DNA of 12,807 nucleotides from Actinomycetales bacterium (GTDB lineage Bacteria; Actinomycetota; Actinomycetes; Actinomycetales; Cellulomonadaceae): NCBI GenBank assembly GCA_015655615.1, contig JAATES010000183.1, positions 1 through 12,807 of the forward strand. The letters are read 5' to 3'. The translations under genes and the position numbers were made by a program. This document shows, piece after piece, positions 7,474 to 12,807 of the stretch; the stretch's first letter is position 1; each line of letters starts with the position of its first letter. Under the pieces are notes generated by a model that ran no database searches, was not told where the DNA came from, and saw only the letters and a list, made by a program, of their open reading frames with translations.

Positions 7474-8556
7474 TCAGCCGTGAACCCGGCGCACCCACTG
7501 CGCGGGGTCCTTGATCTCACGTGCCGAGGGCAGCGTGGCGGGGTCCGTCCAGACTCGGGAGAATCCGTCTAGTCCCACGGCGGCGACGATCTGGCGCACG
7601 AAGACCGCGCCCTCGCGGTACTGGGCCATCTTGTTCGACAATCCGAGCAGCCTGCCCACCACCTGCGTGCCACGGCGCGGAGACTGCCGACGCTGGTCGA
7701 AGGCCGCACGCAACTGTCCGACGCTGGGTACCACCTCGGGGCCCACGGCATCCATCGTCACGTCGGCATGGCCTTCGATCAGCGCCATCACCGCCGTGAT
7801 GCGATCTACCCGAGCCAGTTGCTCCCGTGTCATGACGGCGTCCGCCAGACTAGCCCCTGGCGTGCCACGCACCACCTGGTAGCCGGTGCGCACCACCCTG
7901 CCCGCACGCACCAGCGGCTCCCACACGGAACCAGGCTCGCCGGCGGCCGTCATGGAGGGAGCCAGCGCCGCGATCTCCGCGCGAAGGTGGTCGGCAAGCC
8001 AGGGTGCCGCCCGGAACTGAGCGGCGTGGGTGAGCTCATGCAGGCACACCCAGAGCCGGAAGTCATGGGCAGGGACTCCGAGCGCCGAGCCGACTCCGAG
8101 GATGTTCGGGGCGACCAGCAGGAGGCGCCCACCATGGCCGGACGTGACTGCGCCATAGGGGTCGAACTGCCCCAGCACCTTGGTCGACAGCAGCGCCAGC
8201 AGGGCAGCGGTCTCCGCGGTGGCCACCGCGGAGACCGCGGCCTGCTCGCCGGAGGATCCGACCGACAGCAACGGTCCGGCCAGCGCGGACATGGACTCGG
8301 CGTTGGCGATCGCCCACTGAGCTCGGTCGACCACGTGCACCGCGGAGAGGGAGGCGAACGCCTCGCCCTCCGCCCCGATCCTCGAGGCGAGTCCACTGGC
8401 CGCCACCACGGGCGCAACGGCGCGGCCTGCGGCCTCCCGCAGCTCGGATACGAGATCGGACAATTCGGATCGGGATCGCACCGGCCCGGGCGCAATGACC
8501 CGTCCTGCCAGGCGGGCCGCTGCCGACCAGTCGACCAGGGAGTCGTTCTCGCTCAC
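7474..8556 (-). CDS. DUF2342-family zinc-dependent metalloprotease (uncharacterised)
   Basis: This 360-residue protein belongs to an actinobacterial family annotated as zinc-dependent metalloprotease, or loosely as coenzyme F420 biosynthesis-associated. HELTH at about 173-177 is a classical HExxH zinc site, and IEGHADVTMD at about 260-269 supplies a plausible third ligand (Glu261) and a conserved downstream block. The N-terminus VDWSAAARLAGRVIAPGP is typical of the family. No signal peptide or membrane helix is visible, so it should be cytosolic. The substrate is unknown. I chose the GTG at 8556, 25 bases after the dacB stop; the frame extends to 8610, but that part is arginine- and serine-rich and overlaps dacB. 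The ribosome binding site is weak. The position between dacB and tilS matches the arrangement I recall from Mycobacterium tuberculosis. Confidence 0.85.
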   Translation of the reverse strand: MSENDSLVDWSAAARLAGRVIAPGPVRSRSELSDLVSELREAAGRAVAPVVAASGLASRIGAEGEAFASLSAVHVVDRAQWAIANAESMSALAGPLLSVGSSGEQAAVSAVATAETAALLALLSTKVLGQFDPYGAVTSGHGGRLLLVAPNILGVGSALGVPAHDFRLWVCLHELTHAAQFRAAPWLADHLRAEIAALAPSMTAAGEPGSVWEPLVRAGRVVRTGYQVVRGTPGASLADAVMTREQLARVDRITAVMALIEGHADVTMDAVGPEVVPSVGQLRAAFDQRRQSPRRGTQVVGRLLGLSNKMAQYREGAVFVRQIVAAVGLDGFSRVWTDPATLPSAREIKDPAQWVRRVHG

Positions 8557-8581
8557 ATCGTCACCGTTCAGATTGCCGAAG

Positions 8582-9976
8582 TCACTTCGCGATCGCCTTG
8601 ACGAACGCATCGATGGCCTTGCGAGCCCCCCAGGTCGACTCGGTGTCGTCGATGAGGACCACGAAGATCAGCTGCCGTTCACCAGTGGTCATCACCGTAC
8701 CCGCAAGCGCGCTGACTCCCACCAGGCTGCCGGTCTTGGCGCGGACCAGGCCCGTGACTCTCGAATCCTCGAAGCGGTCTGCCAGGGTGCCGCTCCATCC
8801 CCCCACCGGCAGACCCATCGCCGCATCGCGGTATTGCGCGTTCTCTGGCGCCGTCAGCAGGCTGACGACCTGACCCAGGGTGCGGGCTGACACCCGAGAG
8901 CCGTCCGCCAGCCCGCTGCAATCGACCAGCGTGATCCCCGTGGTGTCGATGCCGAGCGTCTTCAGCTCGGCCAGAACAGCCGTCGTCGCTCCCTCGAACG
9001 AGGCGGGCAGTCCCTGCTGCACGGCGACGAGGCGCCCCACCACCTCGGTGATCGAGTTGTCCGAATGCGTCAGGAAGTAGTCGATCACGTCCCGCAGCGG
9101 CGCCGACTGGACCGACGCGATGGCAGTGGCCGCGGCCGGAGCGACTGCGCGAGCGACGGACCCCGTGACGGTGACTCCGTGATCCTCCAACCGGGCGGCG
9201 AACACCCGGGCGGCCTCCTTTGCAGGGTCCGAGTAGCGGGGAGCGTATTCGCCCGAACTACGGCGCCCGACGTCGACGGCCAGGGGAACCACCGGTGCGG
9301 CATAGCCCGTCTCCGGGTCGGACGACCAGACCGACCAGGTGTCACTGGAGAACAAGGTGTCGTCATACCGCAGCGTGACCTCGGTGTCCCCCGTCAGCGC
9401 GAGTTTCGCTGCCACCGTGTCGGCAAGGTCCCCCAGACCGGCCCGGCCGTTGATCTCTGCGGCGTCTCCGCGATCGGGCGCCAGCATCATGTCGCCACCG
9501 CCGACCAGGATGATCGTGCCTGCCGACGCCTGGACGACTGAGGTCGGCAGGGTGGCGGACAGGTCCAAGGCGGCACTCGCCGCCAATGCGGTGAGCAGCT
9601 TCTGGGTGGAGGCGGGAGTCATCGCCCGGTCCGCGTCATGCTCGGCGAGCACCGTGCTGGTCACCGCATCCGTGACCAGCACGCCGACGGAGTCCCCGAC
9701 GGAGTCCTTGTCCTTGAGCAATGCCGCGAGCGCCTTGCCCACCGCAGCAGTCGACGCCTGCGGCGCCGAGGCCTGAGCGCCCTGCGGGGCTGCGGCCGGG
9801 TCAGACGGCTCGACTGCGCCCGGCGCAGTGGGAAAGGGCGAAGCGGGCGACGGCATCGGAGACGTCGTCAGGTACCCGCCGACCATGTCGGTGGCATCGG
9901 CCCAGAGGTAGCCCCCCGTGGCTAGCAGCGTCAAGGTGACGGCGACACCGACAGCCCTGCGACGACGAACACCCAT
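8582..9976 (-). CDS. dacB: D-alanyl-D-alanine carboxypeptidase/endopeptidase (PBP4 family, peptidase S13)
   Basis: This low-molecular-mass penicillin-binding protein trims the terminal D-Ala or cleaves cross-links of peptidoglycan outside the membrane. From the ATG at 9976 it has 464 residues. A signal or anchor segment (RRRR then VGVAVTLTLLATGGYLWA, about 10-27) is followed by a Pro/Ser/Ala-rich linker to about 80. The three penicillin-binding motifs are present: SxxK as STQK with Ser123 and Lys126, SxN as SDN at 305-307, and KTG at 414-416. Length and order match the S13 family. In-frame codons upstream (GTG at 9988, and on to 10066) are possible starts; GGAAGG lies about 14 bases before the ATG and only two before that GTG, so the exact start is unsettled. 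It heads the tightly spaced dacB, DUF2342, tilS, hpt group. Confidence 0.92.
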   Translation of the reverse strand: MGVRRRRAVGVAVTLTLLATGGYLWADATDMVGGYLTTSPMPSPASPFPTAPGAVEPSDPAAAPQGAQASAPQASTAAVGKALAALLKDKDSVGDSVGVLVTDAVTSTVLAEHDADRAMTPASTQKLLTALAASAALDLSATLPTSVVQASAGTIILVGGGDMMLAPDRGDAAEINGRAGLGDLADTVAAKLALTGDTEVTLRYDDTLFSSDTWSVWSSDPETGYAAPVVPLAVDVGRRSSGEYAPRYSDPAKEAARVFAARLEDHGVTVTGSVARAVAPAAATAIASVQSAPLRDVIDYFLTHSDNSITEVVGRLVAVQQGLPASFEGATTAVLAELKTLGIDTTGITLVDCSGLADGSRVSARTLGQVVSLLTAPENAQYRDAAMGLPVGGWSGTLADRFEDSRVTGLVRAKTGSLVGVSALAGTVMTTGERQLIFVVLIDDTESTWGARKAIDAFVKAIAK

Positions 9977-10253
9977 GACCTTGTGCACAGCCTTCCGTGG
10001 GCAGTCGAACAACGGATACCCCGGGCCTCTTGATCTCGCGCCGGGCGACACCCTGCGCAGGATCACGCGACCCTCTGCGCCAGACTAGAGCACCGTGATA
10101 CCGAACTGCCGGTATCCAGGTTGCGTGGCGGAGCGCTGCACCGCCGTCCGCCACGGCGAGAATTCGGATTCTGGTCACCAGTCGGGCATGATGGCCACAG
10201 TCAGGACGAGACCTGCGTCGTCGGCTAGGGCGATGCGACCGGAGGAATGCGCT
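9977..10253. promoter_or_regulatory. Divergent intergenic region between dacB and ppa
   Basis: This 277-base region must hold the promoters for both dacB (minus) and ppa (plus). On the minus strand TAGTCT (10087-10082) fits TANNNT for dacB without a clear -35. For ppa, TAGGGC at 10226-10231 is the nearest -10-like hexamer but is poor. A short palindrome, CTGGTCACCAG, lies at 10171-10181. None of these is strong. The ppa frame is open through much of the region but has no conserved protein sequence there. Confidence 0.35.
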
Positions 10254-10757
10254 GTGGAGTTCGACGTCACGATCGAGATCCCCAAGGGTCAGCGGAACAA
10301 GTACGAGGTCGACCACAAGACGGGTCGCATCCGGCTGGACCGCATGCTGTTCACGTCGACGCGCTACCCGGATGACTACGGATTCATCGAGGGCACGCTC
10401 GGCGAGGACGGCGATCCGCTCGATGCACTCGTGCTGCTCGAGGAGCCGACGTTCCCGGGCTGCCTGATCCGCTGCCGCGCCTTGGGAATGTTCCGGATGC
10501 GCGACGAGGCGGGCGGTGACGACAAGGTGCTGTGCGTCCCGACCGGTGACCAGCGTGCCGCCTGGCGACAGGACATCGACGACGTCTCCGACTTCCACCG
10601 CCTGGAGGTCCAGCATTTCTTCGAGGTCTACAAGGACCTCGAACCCGGCAAGTCCGTCGAAGGTGCCCACTGGGTGGATCGCGCGGGTGCCGAGGTCGAG
10701 ATCGAGCGGTCGTTCCAGCGCGCCATCGACACGGGGTACACCTTCGGCGCACACTGA
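10254..10757 (+). CDS. ppa: Inorganic pyrophosphatase (family I)
   Basis: Ppa hydrolyses pyrophosphate to phosphate in the cytosol and so drives biosynthetic reactions that release it. The 167-residue protein starts [21 protein letters not shown], the typical actinobacterial N-terminus, and has the family I signature DGDPLDALV at about 52-60 with the metal-binding aspartates Asp52, Asp54 and Asp57. [11 protein letters not shown] at about 40-50 and [11 protein letters not shown] further on are also conserved. I chose the GTG at 10254 because GGAGG at 10241-10245 is eight bases upstream and homology begins there; an upstream GTG at 10095 would add 53 residues without family character. The stop is ten bases from the convergent NlpC/P60 stop, with no obvious terminator between. 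Confidence 0.96.
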   Translation: MEFDVTIEIPKGQRNKYEVDHKTGRIRLDRMLFTSTRYPDDYGFIEGTLGEDGDPLDALVLLEEPTFPGCLIRCRALGMFRMRDEAGGDDKVLCVPTGDQRAAWRQDIDDVSDFHRLEVQHFFEVYKDLEPGKSVEGAHWVDRAGAEVEIERSFQRAIDTGYTFGAH

Positions 10758-10767
10758 CGAGTGCGCC

Positions 10768-12222
10768 TCAGGGGCGTCCGCCATACGGCATGATGTTCGT
10801 GTAACGCATCGACGTGATCCGGACACTCAGACCCGGTCGCGGTGCCTCGATGATCTGCCCGCCGCCGATGTACATGGCCACATGGTAGATCGAGCTCGGC
10901 ACGTCGGGGTCGTTGCCCCAGAACACCAGGTCACCCGGTCGCAGGTTGTTCAGGCTCACTTTGAGCACCTGCACGTACTGTGACCGAGAGGTGCGCTGGA
11001 GCGACACTCCGGCCTTCCGCCACGAATATTGCGTCAGCCCCGAGCAATCGAAGGTGTTCGGGCCCGTCGCTCCCCACACGTAGGAGTCACCGAGCTGCTC
11101 CTTGGCCTTCGCCACGGCGGCCCGACCCTCCGCCGCGCTTCCCACCGAGACTCCGGTGCCCAGCAGGCTGCCGTCGTCATCGTCATCATCATCGTCAGGC
11201 TTCGGCGTGGGCGACTTCGTAGGCGTGGGCGACTTCGTGGGCGTGGGCGACTTGGTGGGCGTCGGTGACTTCGTGGGCGATTTCGAAGGCTTCGTCGACG
11301 TGCTGGGCTTCGGCGTCGCTGACGGCTTGGGCGTGGAAGTCGCAGTGCTCTTCGTCGGCGTGGAGCTCGGTGAACCTGCTGTCGAATCTCCCTGGTCGTC
11401 TCCGGCATCTTCCCGGGCCGCCTTGGCCGCTGCCTCGCGCTGCTTGTCCCGCTGATCCGCCAGCGTCTGCTGGCGCTGGCGTTCGGCCGCCACCGTGCTC
11501 TGACGAAGTGCGGCCAAGGTGGAGAGCGCCTGGGCACGCTGCGTCTCAGCACTCGTCTGCAACGCTTCGGCGGAGGCCTGGCGCTCCTTGGCAGCCTGCA
11601 GGGTCGCGGCGGCCTCCTTCTTGCTCGCGGTCAGGTCCGCGACAGCGTCGTCGGCTACCCGCTCCAGTGTCTCGGCCACGACGGAGTCGGCCTGGAACTG
11701 CTGCACCGCGCGCTCGGACTTCTCACTGACCAGATCCATCGCCGCAGAATTGGCTATCGCCTCATCGAGACCATCGGCGGTCAGGACCGCCTGGAGCTGC
11801 TCCGTGCCGGCCGAGCTTCGTGCCGCATCGCGGGCGATCCCCGCAAGGACCTGCCGGGAGGCCTCCTGTCGTGCCAGCGCCTGATCGCGCCGCGCGCTCG
11901 CATCATCAGACTTGCGCTGCGCCTCGTCCAGATCGACGGTGGCCTGCGTGTAGTCCTCACCCGCCTGCGCGACAGCCGTCCAGGCGGTGTCCACATCCGA
12001 CTCGAGGCCGGCAATCGAGACATCCATGGCGGCGACCTGACTCGCCACGTCAGCCGCCTGTGCCCGCAGGGTGTCGACATCAGGAGTGTCCGGGTCTGCG
12101 CTGGCCGGGAGAATGGTCGCACCCAGGGCGAAGACCATGGTGGCGATCAGCGTCGTGCCACGGCGCCGTCCGCGCGAAGGTCGCGACGTGGGCGCGCTCA
12201 CGCTGTGCTGGCGTCGCGACAT
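10768..12222 (-). CDS. Secreted NlpC/P60 peptidoglycan endopeptidase (RipA-like)
   Basis: This 484-residue exported hydrolase probably cleaves peptidoglycan stem peptides during septation or growth. A long basic N-terminus and signal peptide (about 1-42, ending ASA) is followed by an alanine- and glutamine-rich coiled-coil region to about 275. A Ser/Thr/Pro/Lys linker holds KSPTPT repeats (about 316-340) and eight aspartates (about 343-350). A C-terminal NlpC/P60 domain spans about 365-484. Cys393 in FDCSGL, His447 in YHVAMYIG and Glu459 in IIEAPRPG give the Cys-His-Glu triad known from mycobacterial RipA, with the same His-to-Glu spacing of 12. GGAGG five bases before the ATG at 12222 fixes the start. 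The coiled coil may restrain the catalytic domain or bind a partner such as FtsEX, by analogy. It converges on ppa. Confidence 0.93.
   Translation of the reverse strand: MSRRQHSVSAPTSRPSRGRRRGTTLIATMVFALGATILPASADPDTPDVDTLRAQAADVASQVAAMDVSIAGLESDVDTAWTAVAQAGEDYTQATVDLDEAQRKSDDASARRDQALARQEASRQVLAGIARDAARSSAGTEQLQAVLTADGLDEAIANSAAMDLVSEKSERAVQQFQADSVVAETLERVADDAVADLTASKKEAAATLQAAKERQASAEALQTSAETQRAQALSTLAALRQSTVAAERQRQQTLADQRDKQREAAAKAAREDAGDDQGDSTAGSPSSTPTKSTATSTPKPSATPKPSTSTKPSKSPTKSPTPTKSPTPTKSPTPTKSPTPKPDDDDDDDDGSLLGTGVSVGSAAEGRAAVAKAKEQLGDSYVWGATGPNTFDCSGLTQYSWRKAGVSLQRTSRSQYVQVLKVSLNNLRPGDLVFWGNDPDVPSSIYHVAMYIGGGQIIEAPRPGLSVRITSMRYTNIMPYGGRP
11173..11275. repeat. 18-bp tandem repeats and aspartate-codon run in the NlpC/P60 linker
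   Basis: Four 18-base units (11204-11221, 11222-11239, 11240-11257, 11258-11275), based on GGCGTGGGCGACTTCGTG, encode the KSPTPT repeats. A run of eight GTC/ATC triplets at 11173-11196 encodes eight aspartates. The first two units are nearly identical and the others diverge slightly. Unit number is likely to vary between strains by slippage, changing linker length without a frameshift. Confidence 0.85.
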
Positions 12223-12259
12223 GCAAGCCTCCGCGGTTCCGTGGATTGATGGTCCTCCG

Positions 12260-12288
12260 AGAGTAGCGAACTTTCACCTCAGTGGAAA
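12260..12288 (-). promoter_or_regulatory. Putative promoter of the NlpC/P60 gene
   Basis: On the minus strand TTTCCA (12288-12283) and TACTCT (12265-12260) are separated by 17 bases. The -10 fits TANNNT; the -35 is weak. Transcription would start near 12253, giving a leader of about 30 bases with the GGAGG site. A second TANNNT hexamer, TACATT (12304-12299), is an alternative. Confidence 0.35.
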
Positions 12289-12293
12289 CAGCA

Positions 12294-12338
12294 GTCACAA
12301 TGTACTCATGAACCTCAATAGTCACAGAGGTCACGCCG
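12294..12338. promoter_or_regulatory. GTCAC direct repeats in 9-bp register, possible MtrA binding site
   Basis: GTCACAATG (12294-12302), GTCACAGAG (12321-12329) and GTCACGCCG (12330-12338) start at positions separated by 27 and 9 bases. Tandem GTCACA-type nonamers are the sites described for the response regulator MtrA in mycobacteria, where ripA is one of its targets. Here they lie about 70-115 bases upstream of a RipA-like gene. The repeats are seen directly; the MtrA link is inferred. Confidence 0.4.
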
Positions 12339-12372
12339 ACTCACTCCAGGCCTCGCGCTCGATGTCCACACA

Positions 12373-12388
12373 GTGAGATTTGTCTCAC
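12373..12388. promoter_or_regulatory. Perfect inverted repeat, candidate operator upstream of metY
   Basis: GTGAGATTTGTCTCAC is a perfect 6-4-6 inverted repeat. Its centre is about 51 bases before the predicted metY transcription start at 12432, a common place for an activator or repressor site. It does not match the McbR site I recall from corynebacteria (TAGAC-N6-GTCTA), so the regulator is unknown. Confidence 0.4.
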
Positions 12389-12419
12389 CGACACGCGGAC
12401 ACGAGGCCCCATCCGCGAT

Positions 12420-12425
12420 TACAGT
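12420..12425 (+). promoter_or_regulatory. Putative -10 element for the metY leader transcript
   Basis: TACAGT fits TANNNT and ends six bases before the ATG of the cysteine leader ORF, so transcription probably starts at or next to that ATG and the small ORF would be leaderless. No good -35 box is seen near 12397-12403. Confidence 0.5.
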
Positions 12426-12431
12426 GACGGC

Positions 12432-12455
12432 ATGAGCGCGCGAATGTGTTGTTGA
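12432..12455 (+). CDS. Cysteine leader peptide MSARMCC (uORF upstream of metY)
   Basis: Seven sense codons, ATG AGC GCG CGA ATG TGT TGT, are followed by TGA. The two terminal Cys codons stand directly before the stop. The ATG lies six bases after a -10-like hexamer, so the ORF is probably leaderless. In mycobacteria, leaderless polycysteine short ORFs act as cysteine-responsive attenuators of downstream sulfur genes; the downstream gene here is metY, which incorporates sulfide into homocysteine. When charged Cys-tRNA is scarce, a ribosome stalled at the Cys codons would alter folding of the following RNA and permit metY expression. The ORF and promoter pattern are seen in the sequence; the mechanism is inferred from the mycobacterial precedent. 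Confidence 0.7.
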   Translation: MSARMCC

Positions 12456-12517
12456 CCTGGCTACACGCCAGTTCCACCGCGCGGAGGCTATGTGAGCCTC
12501 CAGTCACCGCGGCCTCC
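12437..12517 (+). promoter_or_regulatory. metY leader RNA with alternative stem pairings
   Basis: A 5-bp stem CTGGC/GCCAG (12457-12461 with 12467-12471) directly follows the leader stop. A 7-bp perfect stem GGAGGCT/AGCCTCC (12483-12489 with 12495-12501) follows. CGCGCG within the leader codons (12437-12442) can pair with CGCGCG at 12478-12483, which overlaps the 5' arm of the second stem, and GGAGGC can also pair with GCCTCC at 12512-12517. Mutually exclusive folds suit an attenuator. No T-run terminator and no clear pairing with the metY ribosome binding site are visible. Confidence 0.4.
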
Positions 12518-12535
12518 CCGTTCGACCAGCATCGC

Positions 12536-12549
12536 TGCTCAGCTGAGCA
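12536..12549. promoter_or_regulatory. 14-bp perfect palindrome in the metY leader
   Basis: TGCTCAGCTGAGCA reads the same on both strands and lies 39 bases before the metY start. As RNA it could form a 5-bp hairpin with an AGCU loop, and as DNA it could bind a dimeric regulator. The bases between it and the ribosome binding site are C-rich and otherwise featureless. Confidence 0.3.
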
Positions 12550-12588
12550 CCCCTCGCCTTGCCACCCGCCATCTTTAGGAGAACCCCC

Positions 12589-12807
12589 ATGTCTTCATCC
12601 GACTGGTCCTTCGAGACCCGCCAGATCCATGCCGGCCAGGTCCCCGACCCGACCACCGGTGCTCGAGCGCTGCCGATCTACCAGACCACCTCTTTCGTCT
12701 TCCCCGACGCAGGAGTTGCTGCAGACCGATTCGCGCTCAAGGACCTCGGCCCCATCTATACCCGCATCGGCAACCCGACCCAAGAGGTCGTGGAGAACCG
12801 GATCGCC
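12589..12807 (+). CDS. metY: O-acetylhomoserine sulfhydrylase, N-terminal part (truncated by window edge)
   Basis: MetY is a PLP-dependent enzyme that joins sulfide to O-acetyl-L-homoserine, giving homocysteine for methionine synthesis in the cytosol. Only the first 73 residues are present. [10 protein letters not shown] followed by [15 protein letters not shown] is the typical N-terminus of this Cys/Met metabolism PLP family, and [10 protein letters not shown] at about 58-67 is the conserved YxRxxNPT cofactor and subunit-contact motif. DPTTGARA and the [17 protein letters not shown] spacing favour O-acetylhomoserine sulfhydrylase over cystathionine gamma-synthase or lyase. The catalytic lysine lies outside the window. 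AGGAGA at 12577-12582, six bases before the ATG, fixes the start. The 157-base leader holds the cysteine ORF and stems, so control by cysteine supply is likely. A metX gene may follow. Confidence 0.93.
   Translation, partial: MSSSDWSFETRQIHAGQVPDPTTGARALPIYQTTSFVFPDAGVAADRFALKDLGPIYTRIGNPTQEVVENRIA

Noticed and set aside
8557..8610. Start of the DUF2342 gene at 8610 inside dacB
   Set aside because: The added residues are Arg/Ser-rich and antifamily in character; GTG 8556 gives the expected N-terminus.
10095..10253. N-terminal extension of ppa from GTG 10095
   Set aside because: Pyrophosphatase homology begins at [10 protein letters not shown] and a GGAGG site is correctly spaced for GTG 10254; the extension has no family character.
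10758..10767. Bidirectional terminator between ppa and the NlpC/P60 gene
   Set aside because: Only ten bases separate the stops and no inverted repeat with a T-run is visible in or near them.
9801..10826. 341-codon minus-strand open frame covering ppa
   Set aside because: It is antisense to the well-supported pyrophosphatase and overlaps dacB and the NlpC/P60 gene; composition is shadow-like with no family motif.
12223..12431. c-di-AMP (ydaO/yuaA-type) riboswitch before the NlpC/P60 gene
   Set aside because: Such riboswitches often precede actinobacterial cell-wall hydrolase genes, but I find none of the conserved core segments, and the predicted leader is only about 30 bases.
12432..12588. 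SAM riboswitch upstream of metY
   Set aside because: No SAM-I or SAM-IV core sequences are recognisable; the short cysteine ORF and simple stems explain the leader better.
1..12807. Insertion sequences, prophage genes, CRISPR repeats, toxin-antitoxin or defence systems
   Set aside because: No transposase, integrase, spaced identical repeats or defence-type domains are present; every large frame is a housekeeping or cell-envelope gene.

Overview
The window looks like chromosomal DNA from a high-GC actinobacterium. The gene order ppa / dacB / DUF2342 metalloprotease / tilS / hpt / ftsH / folE / folP is the one I recall from Mycobacterium tuberculosis and its relatives. The C/G-biased third positions, GTG starts, apparently leaderless genes and a RipA-like NlpC/P60 endopeptidase all agree with this. 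A member of the Propionibacteriales is plausible, but I cannot fix the genus from sequence alone. I see no mobile element, CRISPR array, tRNA or rRNA.

Layout from left to right. At 1-272 (minus) lies the N-terminal part of folP, running off the left edge. At 426-644 (plus) is a 72-residue protein of unknown function. At 651-2853 (minus) is an ECF sigma factor followed by a single-pass membrane protein that is probably its regulatory partner. This block separates folP from folE. At 3080-5707 (minus) are folE and ftsH, closely linked. At 5873-9976 (minus) run dacB, a DUF2342 zinc metalloprotease, tilS and hpt, with gaps of only 8-27 bases, which suggests one transcription unit. At 10254-10757 (plus) is ppa, divergent from dacB and convergent with the next gene. 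At 10768-12222 (minus) is a secreted NlpC/P60 peptidoglycan endopeptidase. At 12589 (plus) metY (O-acetylhomoserine sulfhydrylase) begins and leaves the window.

The genes are mostly housekeeping: folate synthesis (folE, folP), tRNA-Ile modification (tilS), purine salvage (hpt), membrane proteolysis (ftsH), pyrophosphate removal (ppa), cell-wall trimming (dacB and the NlpC/P60 protein) and sulfur assimilation (metY).

The most interesting regulatory signal is in the 366-base gap before metY. A seven-codon ORF (MSARMCC, 12432-12455) ends in two Cys codons and begins six bases after a -10-like hexamer, so it is probably leaderless. This matches the cysteine-responsive attenuators described in mycobacteria and here precedes a sulfur-assimilation gene. 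The same gap holds a perfect 6-4-6 inverted repeat, competing RNA stems, and GTCAC repeats in 9-base register that resemble MtrA sites described near ripA-type genes. The second point of interest is the sigma factor/membrane protein pair inside the folate cluster, with a possible 10-codon coupled leader ORF at the sigma start.
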